Source of the DNA: Fulvimonas soli
Lineage (GTDB): Bacteria; Pseudomonadota; Gammaproteobacteria; Xanthomonadales; Rhodanobacteraceae
Assembly (NCBI RefSeq): GCF_003148905.1
Contig: NZ_QGHC01000003.1
Location: 1-64,000 of the forward strand
Length of the DNA stretch: 64,000 nt
Reading direction: 5' to 3'
The position numbers were made by a program, and so were the translations under genes. Below, piece after piece: positions 21,285 to 30,460 of this stretch. Positions within the stretch are counted from its first letter, which is position 1; the number at the start of each line of letters is the position of its first letter. The notes beneath the pieces were generated by a model. That model made no database searches and was not told the DNA's origin. It saw only the letters and a program-made list of their open reading frames with translations.

Positions 21285-22127
21285 CTAGCCTTCGGCAATG
21301 ACCGGGTTGCGTAGGATACCGATTCCGGAAATCTCCACTTCCACGATGTCGCCATGCTTCATCCACAGCGGCGGCTCGCGGAAGGCGCCGACGCCGCCGG
21401 TGGTGCCCGTCACGATGACATCGCCCGGCTCCAACACGGTGAAGGTCGAGCAATAGGCAACCAGCGCGGGGACATCGAACACCAGATCCGAGACCGGCGC
21501 CTGCTGCACCACGTTGCCGTTGAGCCGCGTGACCAGGGTCAGCGTCGACGGGTCGGGGATCTCGTCCGTCGTGACCAGCCAGGGACCGAAGGCACCGGTG
21601 CCCGGGAAATTCTTGCCGGGGCCGAACTGGGAGGAATGCCGCTGGAAATCGCGGATGCTGCCGTCGTTGTAGCAAGCATAGCCAGCCACATGCGCGAATG
21701 CATCTCCGGCGGCGATGCGCCGGCCGCGGCGGCCGATCACCACCGCCAGTTCGCCCTCGTAGTCGAGCTGCTCCGAATCCAGCGGACGCACCATCGGCTG
21801 CCCGGCACCCACCTGCGAATTCGCGCAGCGCATGAAGACCACCGGCTTGGGCGGCGCCGGCCGGCCCGTCTCGGCGATGTGCGAGGCATAGTTGATGCCG
21901 ATGCAGAGGATCTTGTCCGGATTCGGGATCACCGGCAGGAACTGCACCTGGGCCAGCGGGATCTCCTCGCCGGAAAACAGCCCCGCCAGGCGGTCCGGAC
22001 CGGCCGCAAGCGCCGACTTGAGGTCGGGATGGCGCGCCAGCGCATCGGCTCCCGCCGTGCGCACGACGTCGCCCTCGACCACGCCGTAGGTGGCCTTGCC
22101 GGCGACGCTGATACTCGCTAAACGCAT
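21285..22127 (-). CDS. Fumarylacetoacetate hydrolase-family protein
   Basis: 280 residues. The C-terminal FAH domain has the metal-binding set Glu124, Glu126 and Asp155 (YEGELAVVIG and YNDGSIRD) and the GINYASHIAE lead-in near 77-86. The family cleaves or isomerises 2,4-diketo acids and 2-hydroxy-dienoates such as meta-cleavage products. Together with the extradiol dioxygenase at 55.8 kb it may act late in ring degradation. Ribosome site GGAG before the ATG. Gap to the upstream KstD-like gene is 99 bases. Confidence 0.88.
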   Translation of the reverse strand: MRLASISVAGKATYGVVEGDVVRTAGADALARHPDLKSALAAGPDRLAGLFSGEEIPLAQVQFLPVIPNPDKILCIGINYASHIAETGRPAPPKPVVFMRCANSQVGAGQPMVRPLDSEQLDYEGELAVVIGRRGRRIAAGDAFAHVAGYACYNDGSIRDFQRHSSQFGPGKNFPGTGAFGPWLVTTDEIPDPSTLTLVTRLNGNVVQQAPVSDLVFDVPALVAYCSTFTVLEPGDVIVTGTTGGVGAFREPPLWMKHGDIVEVEISGIGILRNPVIAEG

Positions 22128-22226
22128 GGGTTTCTCCTTCGTCAACCACATTGGACATTCACGAGACGGCCCCGCCCTCGGGCGACGCGCCGTCGAACAC
22201 ACTACCGCCCATGCCGCCTTGCCGCT

Positions 22227-23921
22227 TCACGGAAGCGCTTCCGCTCCGGCCCGTTCGGCCAGGGCCTTGCCGATGAGATAGCCGAACGTCATCGCCGGCC
22301 CCAGGGTAATGCCGGCTCCCGGGTAGTTGCCCGCCATGATCGAGTTCATGTCGCTGCCGCAGGCGTACAGGCCCGGTATCGCCCGCCCCCCGCGGTCGAG
22401 CACCTGGGCCCGCTCGTTGGTGCGCAATCCGCGGCTCGTGCCGATGTCGCCCGGATGCACGGTGACCGCGTAGAACGGCGGCGTGGCGATGGGACCGAGG
22501 CAGGGATTGGGACGATGGCCGGCATCCCCGAGGTAATGCTCGTAGGCCGAGCGGCCCTTGCCGAAATCCTCGTCGATGCCGCTGGCCGCGAAACGGTTCT
22601 GGCGCGCGACTTCCTCGGCCAGCGCGTCCGCCGGCACGCCGACGAGGGCGGCGAGTTCGTCCAGCGTGCCGGCCTTCTTCAGGTATCCGCTGCGCAGAAA
22701 GCCGCCAAGGGGACGAAAACGGCCCGGTCGCACCAGGCCGAGCCCGTACTTGCGGATGAACCGCGAATCGACCACGAGATGCGCTTCGGCCAGGGACTGC
22801 CGATGCATCGCCCGGCCGAACTCGTGATAGTTGGTCGCCTCGTTGACGAAGCGTCGGCCCTGGGCGTTCACCGCGATCAGGCCCGGCTTGGCGCGGTCCA
22901 TCAGCAGGTGCGGGTATTGCTTGCCACCGGGCCGGTCCGGCATGCGGGATACCGGGGTCAGGAAGGCATTGTCGAGATTGCTTTCGACGATGCTGGCACC
23001 CACGCTGGCCGCCATGTCCAGCCCTTCGCCAACGTTGCCTTCCGGTGCCATCGAGAGGTGTTTTGCGTCAGGCCACACGTAGCGCCGGCGCAGCTCGGCG
23101 TTGGCGCCGAAACCGCCGCTGGCCAGCACCACGCCCAGGCGGCTGCGCAACGTCACCGGCCGGCCCTCGCGCTCGGCCTGGAGACCGACCACTTCGCCGT
23201 TCTCGACCAGCAGCTCGCGCGCACGCGTGTGGCGCCACAGCGTGACCCCCGCGTCCAGCGCCGAACGCAGCAGGCTGGCCGCCAGCGCATTGCCCAGCAC
23301 CAGCCGGGTGCCGCGCGGGTAGCGCAGGCGATCGCCCAGATACCGGAAGAGGAGCCGTGAGCCATGCACGAACGACGGCCACGACGAGGCCATGTGCATC
23401 AGGTGGTCGATGTCCCTGCGGTTCACCATCATGCCGCCCAGCGCGACGAAGCTGTGCAGGGGTGGCCGCAGCCACGCGAACCAGGGGCCCAGCCGCCGGC
23501 CGTCGAAGGGCTCCGGATCGAGCGCCCGCCCCCCGGGCATCCATCCTTCCTTGTCCGGGTAGTAGTCCGGCGCCACGGCACGCGACGCCAGCCGCACCGC
23601 GGTGTGGCGGTGCATGAACCGGAGCATCGCCGCACCGTTGTCGACATATGCCTCGATCAGCTCCCGGCGCATGCCCTCGCCGACGGTGAGCGCGAGATAC
23701 CGCATGGCCGATGCCCGGCTGTCGTGCAGCCCGACGCCTTCCATCAGCGTGTTGTTCGGGATCCAAACCGTACCACCGGAGATCGCCGTGCTGCCGCCGA
23801 AAAGCGCGGTCTTCTCGATCACCAGCACCTTGAGGCCATGCAGCGCCGCCGTGGTCGCCGCGCTCAGGCCGCCGGCGCCGGACCCCACCACCACCACGTC
23901 GAAATCGCTCAGCTGTGTCAC
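22227..23921 (-). CDS. FAD-dependent dehydrogenase, 3-ketosteroid-delta1-dehydrogenase-like
   Basis: 564 residues from a GTG start supported by GGGAAG; the ATG further upstream has no homology. FAD-binding GSGAGG at 13-18, the GGSTAISGGTVWIPNN segment that follows the FAD domain in KstD and fumarate-reductase-type flavoproteins, and the C-terminal GNYPGAGITLGPAMTFGY motif, which is characteristic of KstD relatives. Such enzymes introduce a C=C bond next to a ring ketone. No KshAB hydroxylase is present, so the substrate may be a non-steroid cyclic ketone. Part of the leftward operon. Confidence 0.8.
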   Translation of the reverse strand: MTQLSDFDVVVVGSGAGGLSAATTAALHGLKVLVIEKTALFGGSTAISGGTVWIPNNTLMEGVGLHDSRASAMRYLALTVGEGMRRELIEAYVDNGAAMLRFMHRHTAVRLASRAVAPDYYPDKEGWMPGGRALDPEPFDGRRLGPWFAWLRPPLHSFVALGGMMVNRRDIDHLMHMASSWPSFVHGSRLLFRYLGDRLRYPRGTRLVLGNALAASLLRSALDAGVTLWRHTRARELLVENGEVVGLQAEREGRPVTLRSRLGVVLASGGFGANAELRRRYVWPDAKHLSMAPEGNVGEGLDMAASVGASIVESNLDNAFLTPVSRMPDRPGGKQYPHLLMDRAKPGLIAVNAQGRRFVNEATNYHEFGRAMHRQSLAEAHLVVDSRFIRKYGLGLVRPGRFRPLGGFLRSGYLKKAGTLDELAALVGVPADALAEEVARQNRFAASGIDEDFGKGRSAYEHYLGDAGHRPNPCLGPIATPPFYAVTVHPGDIGTSRGLRTNERAQVLDRGGRAIPGLYACGSDMNSIMAGNYPGAGITLGPAMTFGYLIGKALAERAGAEALP

Positions 23922-23997
23922 CGTGTACTTCCCGCGTAGTGCCCGGCATCGGCGCCGGGCCGGCCATGCTGCAAAAATCGCCGGAGTCGCCGCCCGC

Positions 23998-24774
23998 TCA
24001 GCATGCGTGCACGCCGCTGTCCACCAGCAGGGCATGCCCGTGGATCGCGGCGGCCTCGTCCGATGCGAGGAACAGGGCGGCATTGGCCACGTCCACCGCG
24101 CGCGCCAGACGACGCAACGGCGTTTCCGAGGCGAGCTTGCGGTAGATCTCGTCCGGCTCGGCCCGGTAGACCGCCGCCATCGAGCGGGACAGCGGCGTTT
24201 CCACCATGCCCGGGCATACCGCGTTGACGCGGATGTTCATCGGCCCGAGGTCTTCCGCAAGCGCCCGCATCAGGCCCAGTTCGGCGTGCTTGGCCGTGGC
24301 GTAGCTCAGCATGTTGGGACGCGCCTTGAGCGAGGAGCGCGATGCGGTGATGACGATGGCGGCGCTGCGCCGCGCGTCGCGCGTCGCGCTGGCCCTGAGC
24401 GCCGGCAGCGCCGCCTGCACCATGCGCATCGGCCCGATCACGTGGCTGTCCAGGTCGGCCTGCATGGCCGCGTCGGTGGTTTCCTCCAGCGTACCGGCCG
24501 AGCCTCGCCCGGCATTGCAGTACAGGATGTCCAGGCCGCCCCAATGTTCGACGACGGCGGCGATCGCGCGCGCATTGTCGTCGCGGTTGATGTGGTTGCC
24601 CGGCAAAAACAGCACATCCGCGCCGAGTTCGGCGGCCAGAGCAGGACCGCGCTGCTCGTCGATGTCCACCAGCGCCACCTTCGCGCCCTCCTCGAGGAAG
24701 CGCCGGCAGGCCGCTTCGCCGATGCCGCTCGCGCCGCCCGTGATCAATGCCACGCGCCCCGACAGACGTCCCAT
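23998..24774 (-). CDS. SDR-family oxidoreductase 2
   Basis: 258 residues. TGGASGIG cofactor motif near residue 11-18, an acidic VDID after strand 2 (NAD preference), CNAG near 88, and the catalytic Ser/Tyr/Lys in the ITASRSSLKARPNMLSYATAK segment. The ATG at 24774 has a GGAGG site about 10 bases upstream. An earlier ATG at 24810 would overlap the NIPSNAP stop as ATGA, an equally plausible coupled start adding 12 residues. Substrate unknown; it belongs to the porin operon. Confidence 0.85.
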   Translation of the reverse strand: MGRLSGRVALITGGASGIGEAACRRFLEEGAKVALVDIDEQRGPALAAELGADVLFLPGNHINRDDNARAIAAVVEHWGGLDILYCNAGRGSAGTLEETTDAAMQADLDSHVIGPMRMVQAALPALRASATRDARRSAAIVITASRSSLKARPNMLSYATAKHAELGLMRALAEDLGPMNIRVNAVCPGMVETPLSRSMAAVYRAEPDEIYRKLASETPLRRLARAVDVANAALFLASDEAAAIHGHALLVDSGVHAC

Positions 24775-24806
24775 GGCCGCACTACCTCCACCGGTTGAAG
24801 CCGCCT

Positions 24807-25514
24807 TCATTGCGCCGACCCGGCCCACTGCACGGCGACCACGTCGAGCAGATAGCGATCGGCCTGCCCCAGCAGGCAGCGGCCATGTTCGGCGAGCTGC
24901 GCCGAGCGTGCTTCGCGCAGCGCGGCATCGGCCTCTACCGCCGCCATGCCGGATGCGCGCGCCGCGTGATCGGGCCACTCAAGCAAGCTCACGGCCGCAG
25001 GCAGACCGGTGCCGAAGATCATCTCGAAGGCTCCCGCCAGAACGGCCCCCGCGCGGACGCAGGCAGGCAACTCCACCTCGAGCAGGGTCTGCCGCGCCGC
25101 GGCAACGTGCCCGTTTGCCATCGACTGGATCGCCAGCTCGTACACCGCCCCGACATCGCCCGCGCCTTGCGGAATGTCCCGCAGCGGCGCGATCGCCTTG
25201 AGCAGATGGATGTCGAACCGCTCGACCAGCTCGGAGGGGCCATTGGTCCTCGCGCGGGCCTCCGCCCAGTCCGGGTCGGCCGCGAAGGAGGCCAATGCCC
25301 GCGCCCTCTGTCCGAGGTCGCGCCACGGCATCAGGTACACGAACTTGGGCATGCCAGCCCCGGCGGTGGCAGTCCATCCCGCCAGCGGATGCACGCCGTG
25401 GCGGGGGAAGAGCGTGCCGAGCTCGTTCCTGAACCGGTCGGCCATGTCGCCCAGACGGCCGGGCGCAATGGTGTACAGCCGCAACTCGTAGAGCCATTCG
25501 TCGGTACTGCCCAT
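24807..25514 (-). CDS. NIPSNAP-family protein
   Basis: 235 residues. Two ferredoxin-like NIPSNAP repeats: the first with ELRLYTIAPGRLGDMADRF near residue 10 and a PKFVYLMPWRDLGQRARALASFAADPDW block, the second around residue 120-230 with a degenerate version. NIPSNAP proteins are small alpha/beta-barrel proteins of unknown catalytic role that are common in catabolic clusters of actinobacteria and sphingomonads. GAGG ribosome site before the ATG. It lies between the porin and SDR2 in a leftward operon. Confidence 0.8.
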   Translation of the reverse strand: MGSTDEWLYELRLYTIAPGRLGDMADRFRNELGTLFPRHGVHPLAGWTATAGAGMPKFVYLMPWRDLGQRARALASFAADPDWAEARARTNGPSELVERFDIHLLKAIAPLRDIPQGAGDVGAVYELAIQSMANGHVAAARQTLLEVELPACVRAGAVLAGAFEMIFGTGLPAAVSLLEWPDHAARASGMAAVEADAALREARSAQLAEHGRCLLGQADRYLLDVVAVQWAGSAQ

Positions 25515-25606
25515 GTGGACCTCGTGCGTGCTCGCGTGACCGGAAGGCACGGGCCGCGTGGCCGGAACGAGAAGCTCCGTTCCGGCGCACCACGGCCAGG
25601 CGCCCG

Positions 25607-27283
25607 TCAGAACTCCATGTACAGATTCAACGAGGCGATCAGTGCGTCCTTGAAATCGCCCACGAACGACGGATGCTCGATGTAGGCCAGTGCCGGCAGC
25701 AGGTGGACGCCGTGCGTGACGTGGTAGGCATAGCCGACCTCGTAACCTTTCTGATCCGGGTTGGTGAACAAGCCTTCCATCGCCAGCGCCCGCTGCGCCG
25801 GGCCGCTGAACTTGTTGTAGTAGGCGCGGAAGGTGATGGCGTCGGTGGGACGTCCGTCGAAGGGCCCCACGTAGTACGCGCGCACCTCGTAATTGGTCGA
25901 ATACACGTTGAGTTCCTTGGGCGCCCAGGCCGCACTCGCGCCGACGTAGAGGCCGCGGAAGGGCATGCCCGAATTGATCTGCGTGAGCTGGTAGTCGCCG
26001 GCCGCGTAGGTCGCGCGATTGGCCTTGGTCCGCCCGTTGACGAAGCTCGTGTAATCGGAGTCGTTGTACATGTACCCGCCGCGCAGCCAGATCTGGTGGT
26101 GGCTGCCCGAGGCGTCGCGCTTGAGGCCGACCTCGCCGATGTACAGCGGGCCGGCGCCCGGCTGATGGATCTTGAGACCCCAGAAATTGTGGTGCTCCGT
26201 CTCGTAGTTGTTGCCTTCGGGGCTGACGCTGCGCTGTACGCCGATCCGCACGTACTCGCCGTGGTCGCCATGCGCCGTCAGGTTGATGGCGGGCGTCGTG
26301 GCCGTGTCCGAGCTCAGGCCGACCTCGATGGGGATCAGCGCCGAGATGCCGTTGGCCAGCACGGGGCTACCGCCCATGAACAAGCCGGCATACTCCCAGA
26401 TGTTCGCGATCCAGCCGACCTTGGCTTCGTAGCGACCGTCGCCGAACGACTGGTAGTAGTACAGCGCGCGGATCTCGCCGGTGTTCGGCCCGCCACCGGC
26501 ATGGAAGGTATTGGCCAGCACATGCGCGCCCACGGTGATCTTGGAATTGGGCAGCCCCCACGAGGCGAGCCCGAAGGTCACGTCGCTCTCGGCGGTGATG
26601 GTGGACACGGTGAACCGCTGGCCGTTGTACATCTGCGGGTGCGCCGGCTGCCCGGTCGACAGCAGGCCATCGGTCACATCGAAGACGAACTGGGTCTGCA
26701 CGCCGATGTCGTGCTGCGCCAGCGCGCTGCGCCAGCCGCCGGCGTCCTGCAGTACCGAATCGATCGCCGGCAGCGGAAAGTTGGTGGTCAACCCGGATTC
26801 GCCCAGCTCGTCGAAATGATGGAACTTGGCCAGCCTGGCCTGAAGCTCCTGCTGCTGCGCGGTCGCCGGCGCGGCATCCTGCCGGTTCGCCTGGGCGGAC
26901 GGCTGCGGGTCCTGCGCGGCGTCATCCGCCGCCCACGCCGGCGGGGCGCACAGTGCGCCAAGCGCAAGCGCCAGCGGAGCGGCGGGCAGGCGCCGGCACG
27001 GCGCCACGCCCGCGCTCGCGGCGCCCCCGGCCGTACCCCGCACCGTACAATTCGCGTAGCTTGCCGGCGCGCCGCCGGCAGACTGACGATCCATCAAGTT
27101 ATCCATCGCCACGCAGGGCCGGTCGACCGGCACCTGCGCAACATCCGGAGCGCCGCCTCGCCCTGTTTCCGCCGCCGCTTCCTCCACGTTTCCCCCTTCG
27201 CCGACAACCGGATTGCGCATAGCGAAAGCGGCATCCGCCCGCGTGGGCGCCTTGTAGCCAAGAACCGCAAATTGCTCGACCAT
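25607..27283 (-). CDS. OprB-family outer-membrane porin
   Basis: 558 residues from the ATG at 27283, the only start with a strong ribosome site (AGGAGAGG). Oddly, the Sec signal peptide (RRLPAAPLALALGALCAPPAWA) then lies near residues 97-118, so a downstream start (ATG 27106 or GTG 27043) may be the functional one. The mature part has the carbohydrate-porin OprB pattern: alternating beta-strands, an N-terminal helical segment, Trp/Tyr girdles, and a terminal phenylalanine (NLYMEF) for outer-membrane insertion. It probably admits the hydrophobic or anionic substrate of the pathway. It heads a leftward operon (porin, NIPSNAP, SDR2, KstD-like, FAH, GntR) behind operator box 2. Confidence 0.85.
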   Translation of the reverse strand: MVEQFAVLGYKAPTRADAAFAMRNPVVGEGGNVEEAAAETGRGGAPDVAQVPVDRPCVAMDNLMDRQSAGGAPASYANCTVRGTAGGAASAGVAPCRRLPAAPLALALGALCAPPAWAADDAAQDPQPSAQANRQDAAPATAQQQELQARLAKFHHFDELGESGLTTNFPLPAIDSVLQDAGGWRSALAQHDIGVQTQFVFDVTDGLLSTGQPAHPQMYNGQRFTVSTITAESDVTFGLASWGLPNSKITVGAHVLANTFHAGGGPNTGEIRALYYYQSFGDGRYEAKVGWIANIWEYAGLFMGGSPVLANGISALIPIEVGLSSDTATTPAINLTAHGDHGEYVRIGVQRSVSPEGNNYETEHHNFWGLKIHQPGAGPLYIGEVGLKRDASGSHHQIWLRGGYMYNDSDYTSFVNGRTKANRATYAAGDYQLTQINSGMPFRGLYVGASAAWAPKELNVYSTNYEVRAYYVGPFDGRPTDAITFRAYYNKFSGPAQRALAMEGLFTNPDQKGYEVGYAYHVTHGVHLLPALAYIEHPSFVGDFKDALIASLNLYMEF

Positions 27284-27440
27284 CGCCACCTCTCCTCGCC
27301 TCACCTGGGATGCCACTCGAGCGTCTCAAAAATCCTAGAATTTCAGCCGCCGTGGTGGCGCGTACTGAACTGTCAACCATTCCGGATGTCACGCTGCGGT
27401 GCGGGAAAAGACGGCGTGCAGGGGACATTCGCCATGCCCC

Positions 27441-27469
27441 TTGCGCCTCCGCAAAATAACTTATATTGT
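27441..27469 (+). promoter_or_regulatory. Sigma70-type promoter for the DUF35/acyl-CoA dehydrogenase operon
   Basis: -35 TTGCGC (27441-27446), 17-bp spacer, -10 TATTGT (27464-27469). Operator box 2 covers the -10. Confidence 0.55.
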
Positions 27470-27475
27470 GTCAGT
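27459..27475 (+). promoter_or_regulatory. Operator box 2 (ACTTA-N7-TCAGT), putative TetR site
   Basis: ACTTA TATTGTG TCAGT. It lies between two divergent operons and overlaps the rightward -10, so one site could control both the porin operon and the five-gene dehydrogenase operon. Confidence 0.65.
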
Positions 27476-27601
27476 TATGAAGTCGCGAGCCATCCATGAC
27501 GATCAGGCCAGCCCGGCCGGCCGGCGACGCGGCGTGCGGCGCGACGGCATTCCCGACCGCCTTGCGCTTCGATAACGTGTCGCTGCCGGGAGTTTCCAGC
27601 C

Positions 27602-28009
27602 ATGCATGCAGCCGCCGCCCCGCCACTGCCCGAGCTCGACGCCGCCAACCGCTTCTTCTGGACGAGTGGTGCCGACGGCGTGCTGCGCATCCTCCGCTGC
27701 GCCGACTGCGGGCATTGGCTGCATCCGCCGGCCCCGGTCTGCCCGCAGTGCCTGGGGGAGGATCTGCGTCCGCAAGCCGTGTCGGGCCTGGCCACCATCG
27801 AAGCCGTCACCGTCAATCACCAGGCCTGGCTGCCCGGGCTGCCCGTCCCCTACGTGATCGCCATCGTGGCGCTGGACGAGCAAGCCGGTCTGCGCCTGAC
27901 CACGAACATCGTCGGCCCCGCCGCCGCATCGGCGAGCATCGGTCAGCGGGTGCGGGTGGCGTTCGAGAACCGTGAAGACGTCTGGCTGCCGGTATTCGTC
28001 CCGGCCTGA
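27602..28009 (+). CDS. DUF35 (Zn-ribbon/OB-fold) acyl-CoA-associated protein
   Basis: 135 residues. A rubredoxin-like zinc ribbon with two CxxC pairs (CADC near 33-36 and CPQC near 47-50) precedes an OB fold (residues ~55-130). DUF35 proteins bind acyl-CoA and form complexes with thiolase-like or MaoC-like partners, for example in retro-aldol cleavage during steroid side-chain degradation or in benzylsuccinate beta-oxidation. Likely partners here are the thiolase-like proteins at 38.8 and 43.7 kb. First gene of an operon with four acyl-CoA dehydrogenases. Confidence 0.85.
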   Translation: MHAAAAPPLPELDAANRFFWTSGADGVLRILRCADCGHWLHPPAPVCPQCLGEDLRPQAVSGLATIEAVTVNHQAWLPGLPVPYVIAIVALDEQAGLRLTTNIVGPAAASASIGQRVRVAFENREDVWLPVFVPA

Positions 28010-28028
28010 GCAGCCTCGAGGAAGCCCC

Positions 28029-29135
28029 ATGTCGTCAAGCGATGCCGAAGAGGCGCTCTGCCAGATCCGCGACCAGGTCGCACGGCTGCAGCACAGGTAT
28101 GCCACGCCGGAGCGCCTGAAGGCCCTGCTCGACCAGACCGTCGGCTTCGATCGCGCGTTGTGGCAGGCCGCCGTGGAGCAGGGTCAGCCAGCCATCGCCG
28201 TGCCGGAACATGCAGGCGGCATGGGCATGGGGTGGCCGGGCCTGGCGGCGCTCATGGAAGAGGTGGGCAAGGCGGTGGTCTCCCTGCCGCTGATCGCGAC
28301 CCCGGTCGTCGCCGAGGCGCTGCTGGCCAGCGACGATGAGGCCCCGGCCGCGCGCTACCTCGCACCGCTGGTGAGCGGCGAGCTGATCGCCTGCGTGGCT
28401 TTCGCCGAACCCGGCCAGACGAGTCCACTGCAACGCCCCGAGCTCGCCTGCTCGGGCGACACGCTCAACGGAAGCAAGGCTGCCGCCGCGTTCGCCGCGG
28501 TCGCCGACCTGGCGCTGGTGCATGCCGATGCGGACGGCGCCAGCCAGCTGATGCTGGTACCCCTGGATCAGCCAGGCGTCACGCGCCGCACGCAACCCGG
28601 CCTCGACAACGCGCGCGCGCATGCCGCGCTGCAGTTTCGCGATGCCAAGGCGTACCCGCTTTTGCGCGGCGATGCGGCGATAGGAAAGATCATGGCGCGC
28701 GTCGCGTTGGCCACTGCCTTCGAGCAGATCGGCGGCGCCTCGGCCTGCCTCGCCTGCGCGCGCGGCTACGCACTGGAACGCAAGGCCTTCGGCCAGCCGA
28801 TCGGCCGCTTCCAGGCCATCAAGCACAAGCTGGTGGACATGTACTGGCGCATCGAGATTGCCCGCGGCTGCGCACTGGACGCGCTGGATGCGCTGGAAGG
28901 GGGCAACCCGCTGTGGCCCGCTCTGGCCGCCGCCGCCAGGCTGGCCGCGATCGAAGCCTACGACTTCGCCGCGCGCGAAAACATCCAGACCCACGGTGCC
29001 ATGGGCGTCACCTGGGAAGCCATGCCGCATCACTACTACCGGCGCGCACGCTGCCTGGCGCTGGAACTGGGCAGCACCCAGGCCTGGCGGGAATACCTGC
29101 TGGCCGAAGCCGGCTTCGATGCCGCGGCCGCCTGA
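28029..29135 (+). CDS. Acyl-CoA dehydrogenase 1 (short, beta-type subunit)
   Basis: 368 residues, shorter than the usual 380-400. The N-terminal helical domain and middle beta-domain are recognisable but the FAD/substrate signature of the middle domain is weak. The C-terminus has the RKAFGQPIGRFQAIKHKLVDM helix and the QTHGAMGVTWEAMPHHYYRR segment seen in FadE-type subunits that pair with a second one. It probably forms a heterotetramer with the next gene, 15 bases downstream. Substrate: a CoA ester of the pathway compound, not fatty acids in general. Confidence 0.88.
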   Translation: MSSSDAEEALCQIRDQVARLQHRYATPERLKALLDQTVGFDRALWQAAVEQGQPAIAVPEHAGGMGMGWPGLAALMEEVGKAVVSLPLIATPVVAEALLASDDEAPAARYLAPLVSGELIACVAFAEPGQTSPLQRPELACSGDTLNGSKAAAAFAAVADLALVHADADGASQLMLVPLDQPGVTRRTQPGLDNARAHAALQFRDAKAYPLLRGDAAIGKIMARVALATAFEQIGGASACLACARGYALERKAFGQPIGRFQAIKHKLVDMYWRIEIARGCALDALDALEGGNPLWPALAAAARLAAIEAYDFAARENIQTHGAMGVTWEAMPHHYYRRARCLALELGSTQAWREYLLAEAGFDAAAA

Positions 29136-29150
29136 TCGAGGAGCCCTCCC

Positions 29151-30398
29151 ATGTCCAGCGCAAGCGCCCTGCTCGAACCTCGCACCGCCGTCCCTGCCGA
29201 GGACGCCCTTGAACGCTATCGCCTGGATGCCCGCGCGTGGCTGGCCGAACATGCGCCGCGCTTCAGCGGAGCGGTGCGCCGCGGCCTGCCGCTCGAGCGC
29301 GACGTGGCGCTCGGCAGGGCCTGGCAGGCCCTGAAAGCCGCGCACGGCTACGGCGCCATCACGCTGCCCAAGCGCTATGGCGGCGGCGGCGGCACCGAAT
29401 TGCAGAAGATCGTCTTCACGGAGGAGGAACTCCGCTACGACCTGCCGGTGGCGTATTTCTCGATAAGCCTGAGCAATCCGGTGCCGATCTTCCTCCGTCA
29501 CGCGCCCGAAACGTTCCGGCAACGCCTCGGGCCGCCGGCGATCCGCGGCGAGCACATCTGGTGCCAGCTGTTTTCCGAACCCGCGGCCGGCTCCGACCTG
29601 GCAGCCCTGCGCCTGCGGGCCGAGCGCCAGGGCGACGGCTGGGTGCTCAACGGCCAGAAGCTGTGGACCAGCTGGGCGCAGATCGCCCAGTGGGGCGTGA
29701 TCGTCACGCGTACCGACCCCGACGTTCCCAAGCATGCGGGTCTTACCTACTTCTTCCTCGACATGCGGTCGCCGGGCATCTCGGTGCGCCCGATCCGGCG
29801 GCTCGTCGGCCATCCGGATCTGAACGAAGTCTATTTCGACAACGTCTACGTGCCCGACGAACAGCGCCTGGGCGAGGTCGGCGGCGGCTTCAGGGTGGCC
29901 ATCGAGACGCTGATGATCGAACGCTACGGCATCACCGACGAGACCGCCAGTTCGCCCGCGCTGGAAGCCCTGGTCGAACTCGCCCGCCGCGCCCGGCTGA
30001 ACGGCCGTCCCGCGCTGGCCGATGGCGAAGTGCGCGCAGCCATCGCCAGGGCCTATGTCGAGCGCCAGGGCCTGCGCTCGATCCAGAAGCGCGCAATGGA
30101 GGCCATCGCCGCCGGCCGCGAACCCGGGCCGGAAGGCGCCATCCGCAAGCTGCTGCTCGGACGCATGCGGCAGCAGCTGGGCGCCCTCGCGCTGGACCTG
30201 ATGGGAGCCGACGGCATCCGCCTCGACCCGCAGGGCGAGTCGAGCCGCGACTTCGCCCATGCGTGGCTGGACCCCAGCGTGCGCATCGCCGGCGGCACCG
30301 ACGAAGTGCTGCTCAACACGCTGGCCGAACGCGTGCTCGGCTTGCCGCAGGACCACCGCCCGGACAAGGGCGTGCCCTTCCGCCAGCTCGAGTCCTGA
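29151..30398 (+). CDS. Acyl-CoA dehydrogenase 2 (alpha-type subunit)
   Basis: 415 residues. The middle domain carries the flavin/substrate signature FSEPAAGSDLAALR near 143-156 and NGQKLWTSWAQIAQWG. The C-terminus ends with IAGGTDEVLLNTLAERVLGLP, the version found in alpha subunits of heteromeric FadE enzymes. GAGG ribosome site overlaps the end of the preceding gene's spacer, so the two are translated together. Electrons would go to EtfBA. Confidence 0.9.
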   Translation: MSSASALLEPRTAVPAEDALERYRLDARAWLAEHAPRFSGAVRRGLPLERDVALGRAWQALKAAHGYGAITLPKRYGGGGGTELQKIVFTEEELRYDLPVAYFSISLSNPVPIFLRHAPETFRQRLGPPAIRGEHIWCQLFSEPAAGSDLAALRLRAERQGDGWVLNGQKLWTSWAQIAQWGVIVTRTDPDVPKHAGLTYFFLDMRSPGISVRPIRRLVGHPDLNEVYFDNVYVPDEQRLGEVGGGFRVAIETLMIERYGITDETASSPALEALVELARRARLNGRPALADGEVRAAIARAYVERQGLRSIQKRAMEAIAAGREPGPEGAIRKLLLGRMRQQLGALALDLMGADGIRLDPQGESSRDFAHAWLDPSVRIAGGTDEVLLNTLAERVLGLPQDHRPDKGVPFRQLES

Positions 30399-30460
30399 GC
30401 GCCTCGCGCGCCCGTCGCCCTGCCCGCGCATCCCCGCAACCGAACGAGAGGACATCGTCG

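Larger units (their letters stand above)
27284..27601. other. Divergent control region between the porin and acyl-CoA dehydrogenase operons
   Basis: 318 bases with no gene. The AT-rich centre (27441-27480) holds a rightward promoter and operator box 2. A second, leftward promoter for the porin operon should lie here but no clear -35/-10 pair was recognised. Confidence 0.55.
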
